Origin: Amphibalanus amphitrite
Taxonomy: Eukaryota; Arthropoda; Thecostraca; Balanomorpha; Balanidae
Direction of reading: 5' to 3'
Assembly: GCF_019059575.1 (NCBI RefSeq)
Contig: NW_024882982.1
Location: 1 to 64,000 of the forward strand
Length of the DNA: 64,000 nt
Shown: positions 34,657 to 44,579 of the stretch, one piece after another
Layout: every line of letters starts with the position of its first letter
Position numbering within the stretch: position 1 is the first letter of the stretch
Notes under the pieces: generated by a model
The model's database searches: none
Told to the model about the DNA's origin: nothing
The model's input: the letters and a program-made list of their open reading frames with translations, nothing else
Translations under genes and position numbers: made by a program

Positions 34657-34917
34657 ATTTATCGGCGAGTCAGGCTGCTCCTCGGACCACGCTACGATAA
34701 AAGAAATCAATAAAATTTTAGCCGGTGACCTAGCTCTGAACTCTCAATTAAATACCATTTTTGTTATTGACAGAGGAAGTGGACTAGAGGCCACATGTTT
34801 GTTTGGAAAAGATATACTGTTAAATTCAGACAACTAGTGCCAATTTGGAATTGTTTCCCAATAAAGTACCTATCATTTTTTGGCCACAAAACCGTATAAA
34901 AAAGACCTATGTAGGAC

Positions 34918-35260
34918 CACTGGCGGATCCAGAAAAACCGTCTTAGACGCTACGAAGGGGCATGCCCCTAAAAAAAATCTTAATCCAAATACCAACTCAC
35001 CGGATTTCGACTCCTCACGCACTGCTCTGTGCAGTTTAAAGCAAACTTTTCCTTATGAAAATTGTATAGTTTTCATTTTATCCTCGATAAAATACAAATT
35101 TTTGTCGATTTCCGGAGCTGCGGGGAGGGGAAGTATTTGCCCCAAATCCACCCCTCCCCTGGAATCGCCAGTATGTGTAATACCTATATCGGTACAAAGT
35201 TATGCATAAGAGGAAATGAATACGCTCCATCATTTACAGGAGGCTCCAGCAGGGAGTTTC
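34918..35260 (+). mobile_element. Possible hAT-type element end (partial)
   Basis: CACTGGCGGATCCAGAAAAA at 34918 closely matches the terminus of the hAT-type MITE at 52555 (CATTGGCGGATCCAAAA). A matching right end was not found, so this is a truncated or rearranged copy and the right boundary is arbitrary. Inside is GGGAGGGGAAGTATTTGCC followed by an inverted CCACCCCTCCCC. Confidence 0.4.
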
Positions 35261-36950
35261 AGCAGTGAGGACGATCAACCAATGTTGAGATAAGCAGAAT
35301 GCGAACGTTGGTGTCCATTCCATGCATGTCATGCACCGTAAAATGCGTTACGTGAAAAATCGGTCTTCTAGAAAAGAACCATTGCGGCCATAGGAATGGC
35401 TTGGCTGTTGTCAGTGAAATACATTTGTTTCAGAGCAAAATAACTGTTTCAATTGTGTAAAAAAATGTTCTCGCCCATTAGAAAAAAATAATAACCTTGT
35501 TTTGGGTTTGACTGTCTCGTGGACACAGCTATGAATGTTTAGAAATGTGGAAGAATTTCACGTTGTTCTAGCTGGACATTTATAGAACTATTAAATTTAA
35601 CATTGTGTTTTCTACCTCTGTGACGTCTGCTTATACCTGAAGGACGATTGACAATATCATCATGTATTTTTAGTGTGTTGACTGTTGTCTGTTGACCGTA
35701 GGTAGTCACCGAACGACCTTTGTGGACTTTATCCCATTACCTTTTATACTCGTATAAGTCATACGTTCCTCTGGACTTTGTTTGCCGGCTATTTATTATC
35801 GCTGGAGCAGACTAACCGTTCTGCACGCTGTCATTGAAATCAATAACAGTGACGCCAACAAAAACTGACCCAGTTCCCTATATTGCAAGGTTCGACGGCA
35901 TCGCAAAAACTGCCGGCCGTATTGGGAGCGCGGCGGCGCGACTGCAGCGCCACTCTGCGGCGGCAGCGCGAACTGACCGGGCGGCCGAGGTCGGGAAGCG
36001 GCAGAGCTGTTTTGACGCCGGCGGGGTCACCAGGGCCGGGGGCGAGGCGCCGTCGGCGGCTGCGCGGTGACCGTCCCTCGTGAGCGCCAGGTCTGTGACG
36101 GCGAGAGCCTCGTGGTTGAAGATTTGGTGCCGATGGGAACATGACGCGACCTCATCACAGGACGGTAACGGGTGAGTCATGTGCTCAATGATTGCTTGAC
36201 AGGGCGACGATTTTGACCGACGTTTTTACTTTCGCTGATTTTTGACATTTATGAATTTCACTCAAGATTGGTGTTGGTCAAGGCAACTTTCTGCTCAGAG
36301 TAAAAGGTTTGAATTGTTGGAAGGCGTCTTGCGAAAAGCATCATTTAAAATCAACAGCATTTGTGTTTGCATTATTTTCGTGGAACAAATGGGGGAGTTG
36401 GCACTGTTTGGAGAGGTGCACACTGCAAAGTGCACCAGCCCATAAACCGGACAGGAAACTACAGATGTCTGATAACCATTAACAGGCAGACGGTCCGATT
36501 TTGATCGTCACGCCAAACACCCGCGATTACCCCCCTGCAATCGGCACTGCCCGATCAGACGGCAGCGGAGGACATTGGTGCCTGAACCGCCCGATTTGAT
36601 TAGCGTGAGCTCCGGCTCTTTTAGTCCGTCTTTTCGAACATACCAAGTAAATGAAAACAGAATTGAAGATCAAACTATCAGCAAACGATACATACCTGTA
36701 CCTACATTTGTGATTATGGATGCACACTGGCAAATTTGGATATAAAGAAGCCATGAACTCAAAATAATCGTCCTTGGACATTAGGCTCGTCCAAAAATGA
36801 CCTCAAGTTATTACCCATACTCCCGTATACTACCCATTACTCCCGTATAACTAACTTTTTGGCGCTAAAGCCACATAAACCTGGCAACGCGCATACCATA
36901 TCTTCAAACATTCGCAATAGTTTTCGGGTTGTTTTAAAAAGCATTTTTTT
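35261..36950. other. Unassigned stretch with one GC-rich patch
   Basis: A GC-rich, CpG-containing patch lies at 35880-36075 and gives open frames on both strands with no recognisable motif. The remainder is AT-rich and featureless by eye. Confidence 0.45.
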
Positions 36951-36956
36951 TGTTAA

Positions 36957-37987
36957 CCCTCGCCGGACCTATTGGTTTTCTACATACGCGCCGGCCGAGG
37001 GGGGGGGGGCGGGTACGACCCCCCCCCTCGCCGTTTCGCCCCTGGTGGAGCTAGCGCGTCGCGGAAAAAACGAGCGTGTGCGCCGTTACGAGACGCAGAG
37101 ATTGGTACCCGATTTTAAGGTCCTAGGTCAACCGGTGACCTCTGAGGTCAGGTCAAGTGCCCCAGGGTACGGTTCAGTTTTTGGTGAATAACTTCGCAAA
37201 AAACGGCCGCAGAGCCGCGATTTTGGCAGCATCGTGTTCGCCTCGCTCAGGCGCGTCGAATGATATACTTTTTGTCTGGGTCAGGTCAACTTGGGGTGTT
37301 GACCTCAGGTCAAGGTCAGGTCAGCACCCCCAGGTCACGAAGTTGGTCAAAAGAGGTCATGTCGCATATCATTCGATTCGGCAGGTCTTCCTGAGTCCAT
37401 TGGTGGCTTTCCCGACTCGCTAGCTCAATTTGATCAAGAGTTATGGACGAAAAACTAATATGACCTTGATGACGTCATAAATGACGTCACGCAAGGTCAA
37501 CATTGCAAAAGTGACGCATCTAACCTTGCAAGGAGTGCATCAAATCACGATTCTGTGTGCTTGAGATAGTTGGAGATCGTTCCCGGCGCCAGAATAGCAG
37601 TTTGAATTTTTCCCCATTGACTTATAATGGTGAGGTCACGAAAATGACCTGACCTCATATGACCTTTAGGAAAAATCCGAGATATACAAATTGTGAGACT
37701 CATAATGGATACTAGATCCTGCAAGTTTCATTTCCCTGTGACATCTCCTCTGGCAGTGAGGGCGTTGCGAAGTTGCGACATCTGAAGACCGTGCAGAGGT
37801 TCACTTATGACGTCATAGGTCAGTGACCTGACCTGACCCAAAAATGCGGTTGGTGTCAAAAGATGCGGCTTGGATCAAAGGTCAGGTATGCCAAGTTTCA
37901 GCTCTCTATCGCCAGCGTGTTCGGAGCTATCGCGAAAAAAACCCTATGGGGGGGCGGCACCCGCCCCCCCCCCTCGGCCGGCGAGGG
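36957..37987. mobile_element. piggyBac-like non-autonomous element C (TTAA target site)
   Basis: TTAA flanks both ends (36953-36956 and 37988-37991). Termini CCCTCGCCGG and CCGGCGAGGG are perfect 10-bp inverted repeats. G-run/C-run hairpins sit just inside each end (about 36997-37030 and 37947-37975). By eye the 1-kb interior holds about twenty AGGTCA or TGACCT half-sites, several as direct repeats such as AGGTCAAGGTCAGGTCA, plus three TGACGTCA palindromes (near 37469, 37482 and 37807). No transposase frame is present. Confidence 0.88.
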
Positions 37988-37991
37988 TTAA

Positions 37992-38460
37992 ATGGCATAC
38001 CTACACCAGTTACGCTCACAGTACGTAATCCAAAATGAGGCTCTATAAAATGCTGCTCATAGTCCAACATGCAAATTGATTTTTGTTCATCCTATACCTG
38101 AAACATCGCCAGCTATTACGATATTTTATGGAAAGTAAATGCAGTTGTGGCAGCGAAGCTCGACTCTTCTCGATAAAAGACCTGACTGCCCATCATCTGA
38201 GTAAATACGTCCCCAGACCGTGCAGACCAAGTTCCATTCTTCCTACCGCCGGTCCAAAAGATAGATCTCAGTCAAAGTTATAGGTGAATCAACAGATAAT
38301 ATATAACTTTAACTATTGTTAATTACACTCCAGCATTGAAAGGCGTGTTTATTCCATTGTGGTTGCTTACGTTGAACCTTATGATATGCGGAGTGGACTG
38401 ACGATCCTTGTTTTCCAAATGCGCAGATTGCATGCTTCATTTCGTTATTCCCAGTAGGCA
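37992..38460. other. Unassigned noncoding stretch
   Basis: Nothing recognisable between transposon C and the LTR candidate at 38469. Confidence 0.45.
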
Positions 38461-38468
38461 CACACTTA

Positions 38469-38719
38469 TGTCGCGGAGGCGCGGAAGGAGAGAGAGACTG
38501 AGCGGGCCGAGACTTGTATTGTAACTGTGGTTCTGATTCTGATTCGCCAGTGCCTGTGCGTTATATACAAAGTGGTTGCACAATCAAGGACCGGTCCGCC
38601 GACCCGCCGGGTCGGTGGACGGTGCCGACACGTGGGGAAAGTGACGGCTATTTCTATGTAACAAAGCTTGCACGTGTACTCTCTTTATCATGATATGGAA
38701 GAAGGGAATCGGTCCCACA
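38469..38719 (-). mobile_element. Candidate LTR (second family), minus orientation
   Basis: Read on the minus strand, the segment starts TGTGGGACCGATTCCC and ends CTCCGCGACA, a TGT...ACA structure. Immediately before its start is a purine tract, CCCTGGGGGAGGGAAGATAA (38720-38739 region), which fits a polypurine tract ahead of a 3' LTR. A TATATAA box is present in the middle. No partner LTR of the same sequence was found; only its first 27 bp recur, inverted, at 41379-41405. It could be a 3' LTR of a truncated element. Confidence 0.5.
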
Positions 38720-39299
38720 TTATCTTCCCTCCCCCAGGGAAGCGTAGGGAACCGAAGCGATCATAACAAAGAGAGGAAACGTTTAGCTGACGGAGAAAGA
38801 AATTTCCATATGAGCGTATCACAAAATGGTATGAACAGATAAGTAAGTTTCGTGACAATTACACCTACTACCGGGCGATCCCTCCGCACTCTTGGCGGGG
38901 ACCGTCCCTGGGCATCTCCATGGCCCTCGGCATCTCTGGCCGAATATCAATACAATATAATTTCAGTGAATTGACAACGATTAACGTATTTGAATGTTCA
39001 TACCGTTCAGAGTATGCTCTTTCTACGTTTACTAGTGTCAAAATGACACGGCAAAGTGCAGGCAAAATTTAAATGCACTTGCAATTTCTCCGTAAATTTT
39101 GGGGTGAGCAACCACAATGAAGCGCAACAAACGACAAAACACTGACGAAAACGGATAATGAAACAGTATGGTTTTGAAACACAATGAAGTTAAAACAAAT
39201 TTCACAGCACAATTTCACTGTCACTTTTTGACGAAAATACAGCAAAAGTTCATGATGGGTGAATTTTCTTGATTTCGGTGCCAATTTGTCTTGAATTTA

Positions 39300-39676
39300 G
39301 CGTTGAAGTTTTTGTTTTATCTTCTCTCCTTCGAGCTTGAGTCCTTCAGCGAGGTGGTGTCCATCACTCGATGATGCTGAGGAGGACGGCGCGGGCTGAT
39401 GAGCCGTGCGCTGTCGGCGGGCTCCGTAGCGAGTCCAGGGCAGCTGATGACGTTACCGCAGGGCAGATGGTATTGCCGGGCAGAGCTACTCACTGGAGAC
39501 GGTGATGTCGGACGATGACGAGTCCAGGATGGTCAGCTCCCTAGTCGATGACGTGACGTAGGGGCGATACACCGTCACGGAGCACGGACTAACCAGTCTG
39601 CGATGTCAGTGCAGATGTAGAGGCTGGGGTCCGTGGTGAGGGGCACAAGTCCCCTCGACCGCCGCTGCCACCATTG
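39300..39676 (-). mobile_element. Probable 5' leader of a minus-oriented LTR element
   Basis: This segment lies immediately inside the minus-strand LTR at 39677-39982. Read on the minus strand it starts CAA then TGGTGGCAGCGG (from 39673), and TGG directly after an LTR is what a tRNA primer-binding site begins with. No gag frame is recognisable and the left limit is arbitrary, so the copy appears to be cut short. Confidence 0.45.
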
Positions 39677-39982
39677 TGTCGGCCGGTGGAATCGCCGACT
39701 TACTGGAGGTTCGGTGTGCCGATGCGTCCCCAAAGCCGGTCTCGAGCACTCTGTGTATTTGATAATTCACGCACGCTTTTATACAGGATCTTTCACGCAC
39801 AGCGCGATCATATAAGGAGCGTCATGCGGCAAGCGCATAAGCTTATTCGAGGAACGACGCGGAAACCTCTGCAGAACCGGTCAGTCGTTGAATTAATAAC
39901 CCGGATCTGCAGCGGGCCGCACGCACCTGAACAAGGCCATACGCGCTTGTAGCAATAGTCCTTTGAGCAAAGCCTTGCGACA
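39677..39982 (-). mobile_element. LTR, family 1, minus orientation (5' LTR position)
   Basis: On the minus strand this begins TGTCGCAAGG and ends CCGGCCGACA. It is nearly identical over about 300 bp to the plus-strand LTR at 42869-43172; the visible differences include CCTCCAGTAAG versus CCAAGTAAG and CGGCGATTCC versus CGGCAATTCC. It contains a TATAAAAG promoter box. Because a primer-binding-site-like sequence follows it on the minus strand, it looks like the 5' LTR of a minus-oriented copy. Matching peptides seen in frames of both LTRs are a by-product of the duplication. Confidence 0.85.
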
Positions 39983-41378
39983 TTAGAGAGGAGAGCATTT
40001 TGGCGGGAACGGATGGCCCGGCAAAGGCTCATGAGATTGGAGGGCTGACGGTTGGGCGCGATGTGACCGTTGAACGGTTTTAAGGGAGCTTAACTGAGCA
40101 ATACGTTTCGAGGGCTGCTCCGTTGTTCACTACTTCTAACAACACAACGGATCAATCAGCTAAAGAATGCAGGAAAAGGTTTTTCCCGTCTCTTGGAATC
40201 TTGATGGATGTGTAAAAGCAGCCAGCATACGAATGCAGATAGCGTAGCAATCGTAGCACTCGGGATCGAATCCTAGAGCACATGAGGGAAGCGTGCCAGC
40301 TGTCTAGAAAAGAGTGGGACCACCTAACATAGAAAAGAGCGGGAGTAGCATGTAGCTGGACTTCCCAGAAGTTTAACACATTTCTTAGAGGTTACCGCGA
40401 TTGCGATGACGATGGACTTTAGCAGTGGTAGGCTTTATCGCTAGATGCAGCTGACCCATACACAAAACACAGAATAACAGAGGAAGGCAGGGGAGGGCTG
40501 ACCGCGCCCCAACCGTCGCCGCTGGACTGGGGCTGCAAAAACGGACCGATTCACTGACAAAAACGGCGGGTTTTCGGAGGGGTGTCCACCTGGAGAGGGG
40601 TTCATCGGACCGCGCTGGGAGGCGGGCACGGTCCGAACGAGCCACCGGGAACCGACGGATAACGCCGGAAAACACGGCGGCCAGGCTCAGAGAGCTGTGA
40701 CAGTAGGGCGCAGGTTATGTTCTAGAGCGAGCCATAGCACGTGAAACTGCCGTATAAACGGGCACTTATTGGAGCAACGTCACCCTCTGGATAGTTAAAT
40801 TAGTTAATATATTCAAATGTAACACATTTTTTTTTTGCAGAAATTGTAACCTTTTACTCCTTTATTTTACGGTCATATTTCATAAGATATTCGGTGAGGT
40901 TGATAGTTTTCTACCGCTTGTTTATCATATCTAGAACTGATCATACAGCATCGCTTCATCGTCAGCGGTTTCCTTTTTAACTAGAATAACGGTAAAACAT
41001 TCTTAATTAGTAAATTCAATGACATGGCAAATCAATGCTCCCTTATCATCTGCACACCGAACGATGTTTTTTTTTTACGAAAACGTAACTTTTAAGCATG
41101 TACCTACGGTTTCATATAAGACATTCTCGCGTCCATATTTTTGCAGTCACGTTTGGCCAACTTTAAGTAAAGTTTAGGCATCCATCGATAGGTATGTCAA
41201 TGAGGACAAAAAAAAAGTAGGATTGTTCAGTCGATCAACGGTGACGCTCGTTGCCATGGCGAAGTTTTTACATGCCTACTTTTTGTCTAAACATTCGCGG
41301 TAAGCCATCCGGATTGTTACATAATGCCGACGGGATGACCTAGTTGCAATGAGTGACATGTGCTTTTAGATAGGTAAG
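39983..41378. other. Unassigned stretch between LTR copies
   Basis: No gag or pol frame can be recognised, so this is not an intact element interior. The DNA is AT-rich towards the right. Confidence 0.45.
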
Positions 41379-41452
41379 TGTGGGACCGATTCCCTTCTTC
41401 CATATAACTACTTCGGAGTGCCCCAGTAAATATTCACATACGCTTCAATGAC

Positions 41453-41956
41453 ATGTCCCTTGCCATATCCCATTACAAAATTTGTCCTCGTATTGAATCG
41501 ATTGATTCAGTCACTGGGTGTCATTCATGTCCAGTGGCTGCCAAAATTATCATACGAGCCAAATCCATCTGCTCTCCAGGTACGGTATCCGTATCCTTCA
41601 ATAATATCCCACTTTCATCCCGTGCAGTGGCCTTATTCACTGACAGCTCCCTCGTGACAATTCAGTTCGTTACGTCGGTCCCCTGTCACGAGGAAAGACT
41701 GTGTCTTTACTATAACGAAATTAAAAGCTGTGAACCCGTCTCTTTCTGTTTAGATACCCCGACTCTTTCCCTCACCCAGCGCAATGAGACGGTCGCCCAG
41801 TCCACAGCCGTTATTCACTCTAGTGGTCTCTTTGATTCTTTTCTTTCGACCACTTCTTCATTGGGAACTACACTACAGCAGGGTCTCTACTGGTTCTTCG
41901 CTATTATCGCCGCTATCTTCATCTTTTCGATGGTAATCAATCTATGCCGTCGATAG
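41453..41956 (+). pseudogene. Envelope-like glycoprotein C-terminal fragment of an LTR retroelement
   Basis: A frame of 167 residues has a Cys-containing segment early on (CHSCPVAAK at about residues 24-32, with further paired cysteines to about residue 100) and a single hydrophobic segment near the C terminus (about residues 145-163, GLYWFFAIIAAIFIFSMV) followed by a short basic tail. This is the layout of the membrane-proximal end of a class II (phlebovirus Gc-like) fusion glycoprotein, as captured by some BEL/Pao and Gypsy elements. The N-terminal ectodomain with the fusion loop is missing and no gag or pol is present, so it is a remnant. The assignment rests on pattern recognition, not on a search. 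Confidence 0.5.
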
Positions 41957-42850
41957 CCCCTATACATACATCTTGGCTATATCATTTCTTCGGCTGCTCG
42001 TCAAGACCTTCATTTTCGGTTGTATCACCATGTACTTACGGCTAATGTCATGGCGGTCTGGCGGCAACTATCTTGATGTGTTGCCCCACATGTTTCATAT
42101 GCATACCTACTTGCATCCACTTCAGCCAGATCGCCATAAAAAAATCATGTATAGTTTTTAAGAATTGTATATGTCTGTTCGTTTGTCTCGTGTACGTATG
42201 TGCCATTGACGAAAGATTTTGTATGTTGCAGACAGCCGATCATACTCGCATCGCCTGTTGCTGCATGCCGACTCACTCCTCATGGGCCACAATGGACTGT
42301 CAAATACACACGGCTGACCGATCTTCACGTCTCCGCTGCCTGGCCAAGGGCCCGGCCGGCAGCCGGGACGTCGAGTACCCGCCGAGTCAACCACACCGCC
42401 ACTGGTACCTGACTCCATGGCGATTATCCGGCGTCGCATTCACGGGACCACATTACCCGAGTGCGGTCAAAATCGCCCTACAAGTACAATCGCCACACAA
42501 CCATGGTCCGGTACCAGTGCATCGACTCGAGACGTCCCCGTCGACTTCTGCTCGCGCACCATCCAGAGGTCCCCTCCACCAACGGCCGTCGCTGTCGACT
42601 CCAGCCAGTTGCCACCACAATCACTGGCCGCCAGCAGTCGACAGTACCGCCCGCTCCAGCCGGCCGCGCCTTCTGTCACTGTCCACTGACGGTGATCTCA
42701 TCAGCGCGGCTCTGTCATGGGTCGGGACCTCGGACATCAAGATCCGGAGGACCTACACATCTCCGCGCTGCGAGCAAGTCACCCACCAGCTCGGGACGTC
42801 TACTTCTTCACTCGGTCGTGTGTTGTTCTGACGCCTCCTATTGTCGGCTC

Positions 42851-42865
42851 ATGGGGGAGGGGAGG
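42851..42865 (+). other. Polypurine tract
   Basis: ATGGGGGAGGGGAGG lies three bases before the LTR that starts at 42869. This is where plus-strand DNA synthesis is primed in LTR retroelements, and it marks the following LTR as a 3' LTR. Confidence 0.75.
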
Positions 42866-42868
42866 TAA

Positions 42869-43172
42869 TGTCGCAAGGCTTTGCTCAAAGGACTATTGCT
42901 ACAAGCGCGTATGGCCTTGTTCAGGTGCGTGCGGCCCGCTGCAGATCCGGGTTATTAATTCAACGACTGACCGGTTCTGCAGAGGTTTCCGCGTCGTTCC
43001 TCGAATAAGCTTATGCGCTTGCCGCATGACGCTCCTTATATGATCGCGCTGTGCGTGAAAGATCCTGTATAAAAGCGTGCGTGAATTATCAAATACACAG
43101 AGTGCTCGAGACCGGCTTTGGGGACGCATCGGCACACCGAACCAAGTAAGTCGGCAATTCCACCGGCCGACA
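42869..43172 (+). mobile_element. LTR, family 1, plus orientation (3' LTR)
   Basis: This 304-bp LTR begins TGTCGCAAGG and ends CCGGCCGACA, with a TATAAAAG box at 43068-43075. It is preceded by a polypurine tract and, about 900 bp upstream, by an envelope-like fragment on the same strand, so it is the 3' LTR of a 5'-truncated element. The sequence after it (CTAACCCTTGC) does not look like a primer-binding site. A near-identical copy lies inverted at 39677-39982. Confidence 0.88.
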
Positions 43173-44160
43173 CTAACCCTTGCTTTGACGTAGACCCCTC
43201 CAACCTCCTTCCCAGCAGATGCTCCATGTGTGCCCTCTCCCCATTTGTTGTGTTCGTTCCGCCTTGTTCCCCCGCGCCCCGGCTCTCCGGCTACAGCGTC
43301 GACGGCGTTTTTGCGAAAACGTTTTAAATGCGGTTGGTATGCGTGCCTTGTTTTTGTTGACGTTGAGTTGAATGAGCCACAGCCTTCGCGCCACTGTCGC
43401 ATCCGAGCCGAAACCGTCCCCGGAGCGCCGCGCCGGCCTCGTCGCAGCTGCGCCACCTCAAAAGTTCGCTCACGTCGTGCCGTGTGAGAAAAATATCCAA
43501 CTGGTGAGTTTGATCACGAAAGGGTGAGAAAGGCGCCGTGTGATTCTGGGCAGAGTGCGTCTGTAGCATGGAGGAAGGCTAATTAAGACGCAGCTGTCGT
43601 ATTTTATCGGATTTGAATGGTTAACTACAGCAGGGGGTTATGGCACGTTAGGAGCTGTTCGAATTGAACCAGTGCAGCCTAACAAAATCCATCGTGGGGA
43701 GACAGCGACATGATTTGGGATAGAGAATGGCCTGCATGATTTCATAAACCTCTATTTATGTGTTACCCTTTGGCTTCTTGTCGATTCCATTTGTTCAGTC
43801 CCATTGTTAGGCAAATGTCTATTTCTACTCGTGATGTATCGAGCTGAAAGCCTCGCCTGTTCTCCGGTTCGATGGTCTCGTGGCCCCTAAACCCCTCTAA
43901 CCCCAACCATCCCGCCGATCTGCCCTCGCCGGGATCTGTCTGGTATGACCCGGGCCGGGCCGGTCCGCTCGAGGACCCAGATCTGGTCGCAGGTGCCCCG
44001 GAGCGGCGCGTCGGCCTCGGTCGGCACGCCGCCGCCAAAAACTCTCCCGGCTCCGAGCATCGATCCTCTGTTTTTGCCGCAGGAGGAAAAACCCGGCGGC
44101 CGTGGCAACAGCTGAGCGGAGCGGGACGGTCAGCGCCCCGGCGGCCGCGCCGCCGATCGC
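43173..44160. other. Unassigned stretch, GC-rich on the right
   Basis: No gene is recognised. Open frames at 43870-44300 on both strands are compositional. Confidence 0.45.
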
Positions 44161-44285
44161 CACAGCGCGCCACGGTGCGCCACGGAACGCCGCATCGCAC
44201 TACAGAACGCCACACTGCGCTACGGAACGCCAGCCGACGCCGCAAATTGCCGCACCGCGCCAGGAACGCCAGCCGACACCGTGCC
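44160..44285. repeat. Degenerate short tandem repeat (about 20 bp unit)
   Basis: Repeated CGCCACACTGCGCTACGGAA-like units (for example CGCCACGGTGCGCCACGGAA and GCATCGCACTACAGAACGCC) run for about six copies with drift. It lies some 220 bp upstream of mir-125. Confidence 0.65.
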
Positions 44286-44503
44286 ACGAAACACCGTAGC
44301 ATTGCCCAGCATCGCGGCAGAAGTCTATCTCGATATTAAATGATTCAGTTAGCTGTTAAAAATCATGACGAGGGCATAAAGATGATAGTTTTAGGTACTT
44401 AACTGGTTAGAGCTGTAGCTGTCTGTCACTTAGTCGTGAAGAGCTACATAATTGACTGTAGAACCAATTCAATGATTTGCCCTGTGTCACTTACGTCACA
44501 AAA

Positions 44504-44579
44504 CCGTCTCCCCTTCCCTGAGACCCTTGAATGTGAGATTTAATACGTCACAGCTAAGGGACTCGGGACTGGGCGTCGG
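44504..44579 (+). ncRNA. mir-125: mir-125 / lin-4 family precursor hairpin, divergent mature centre
   Basis: The 5' arm at 44515-44536 reads TCCCTGAGACCCT, then TGAA, then TGTGA. The canonical arthropod and vertebrate miR-125 has AACT in place of TGAA, so 18 of 22 positions agree, including the whole seed (CCCTGAG, positions 2-8), and the differences are confined to positions 14-17. The 3' arm at 44548-44568 (TCACAGCTAAGGGACTCGGGA) pairs back well, with an internal loop at the altered positions. The loop is about 11 nt (GATTTAATACG), and CCG/CGG closes the base (44504-44506 with 44577-44579). The position as third same-strand member after mir-100 and let-7 supports the family call. The spacing from let-7 is 22.2 kb. 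Confidence 0.9.

Noticed and set aside
42073-42831. 252-residue frame between the envelope-like fragment and the 3' LTR
   Set aside because: Cys-rich then Ser/Pro/His-rich with competing frames and no motif; probably the noncoding 3' region of the retroelement, though an accessory frame cannot be excluded.
42899-43456. 185-residue minus-strand frame
   Set aside because: Half of it is translation of the LTR, and the same peptide appears in the inverted LTR copy.
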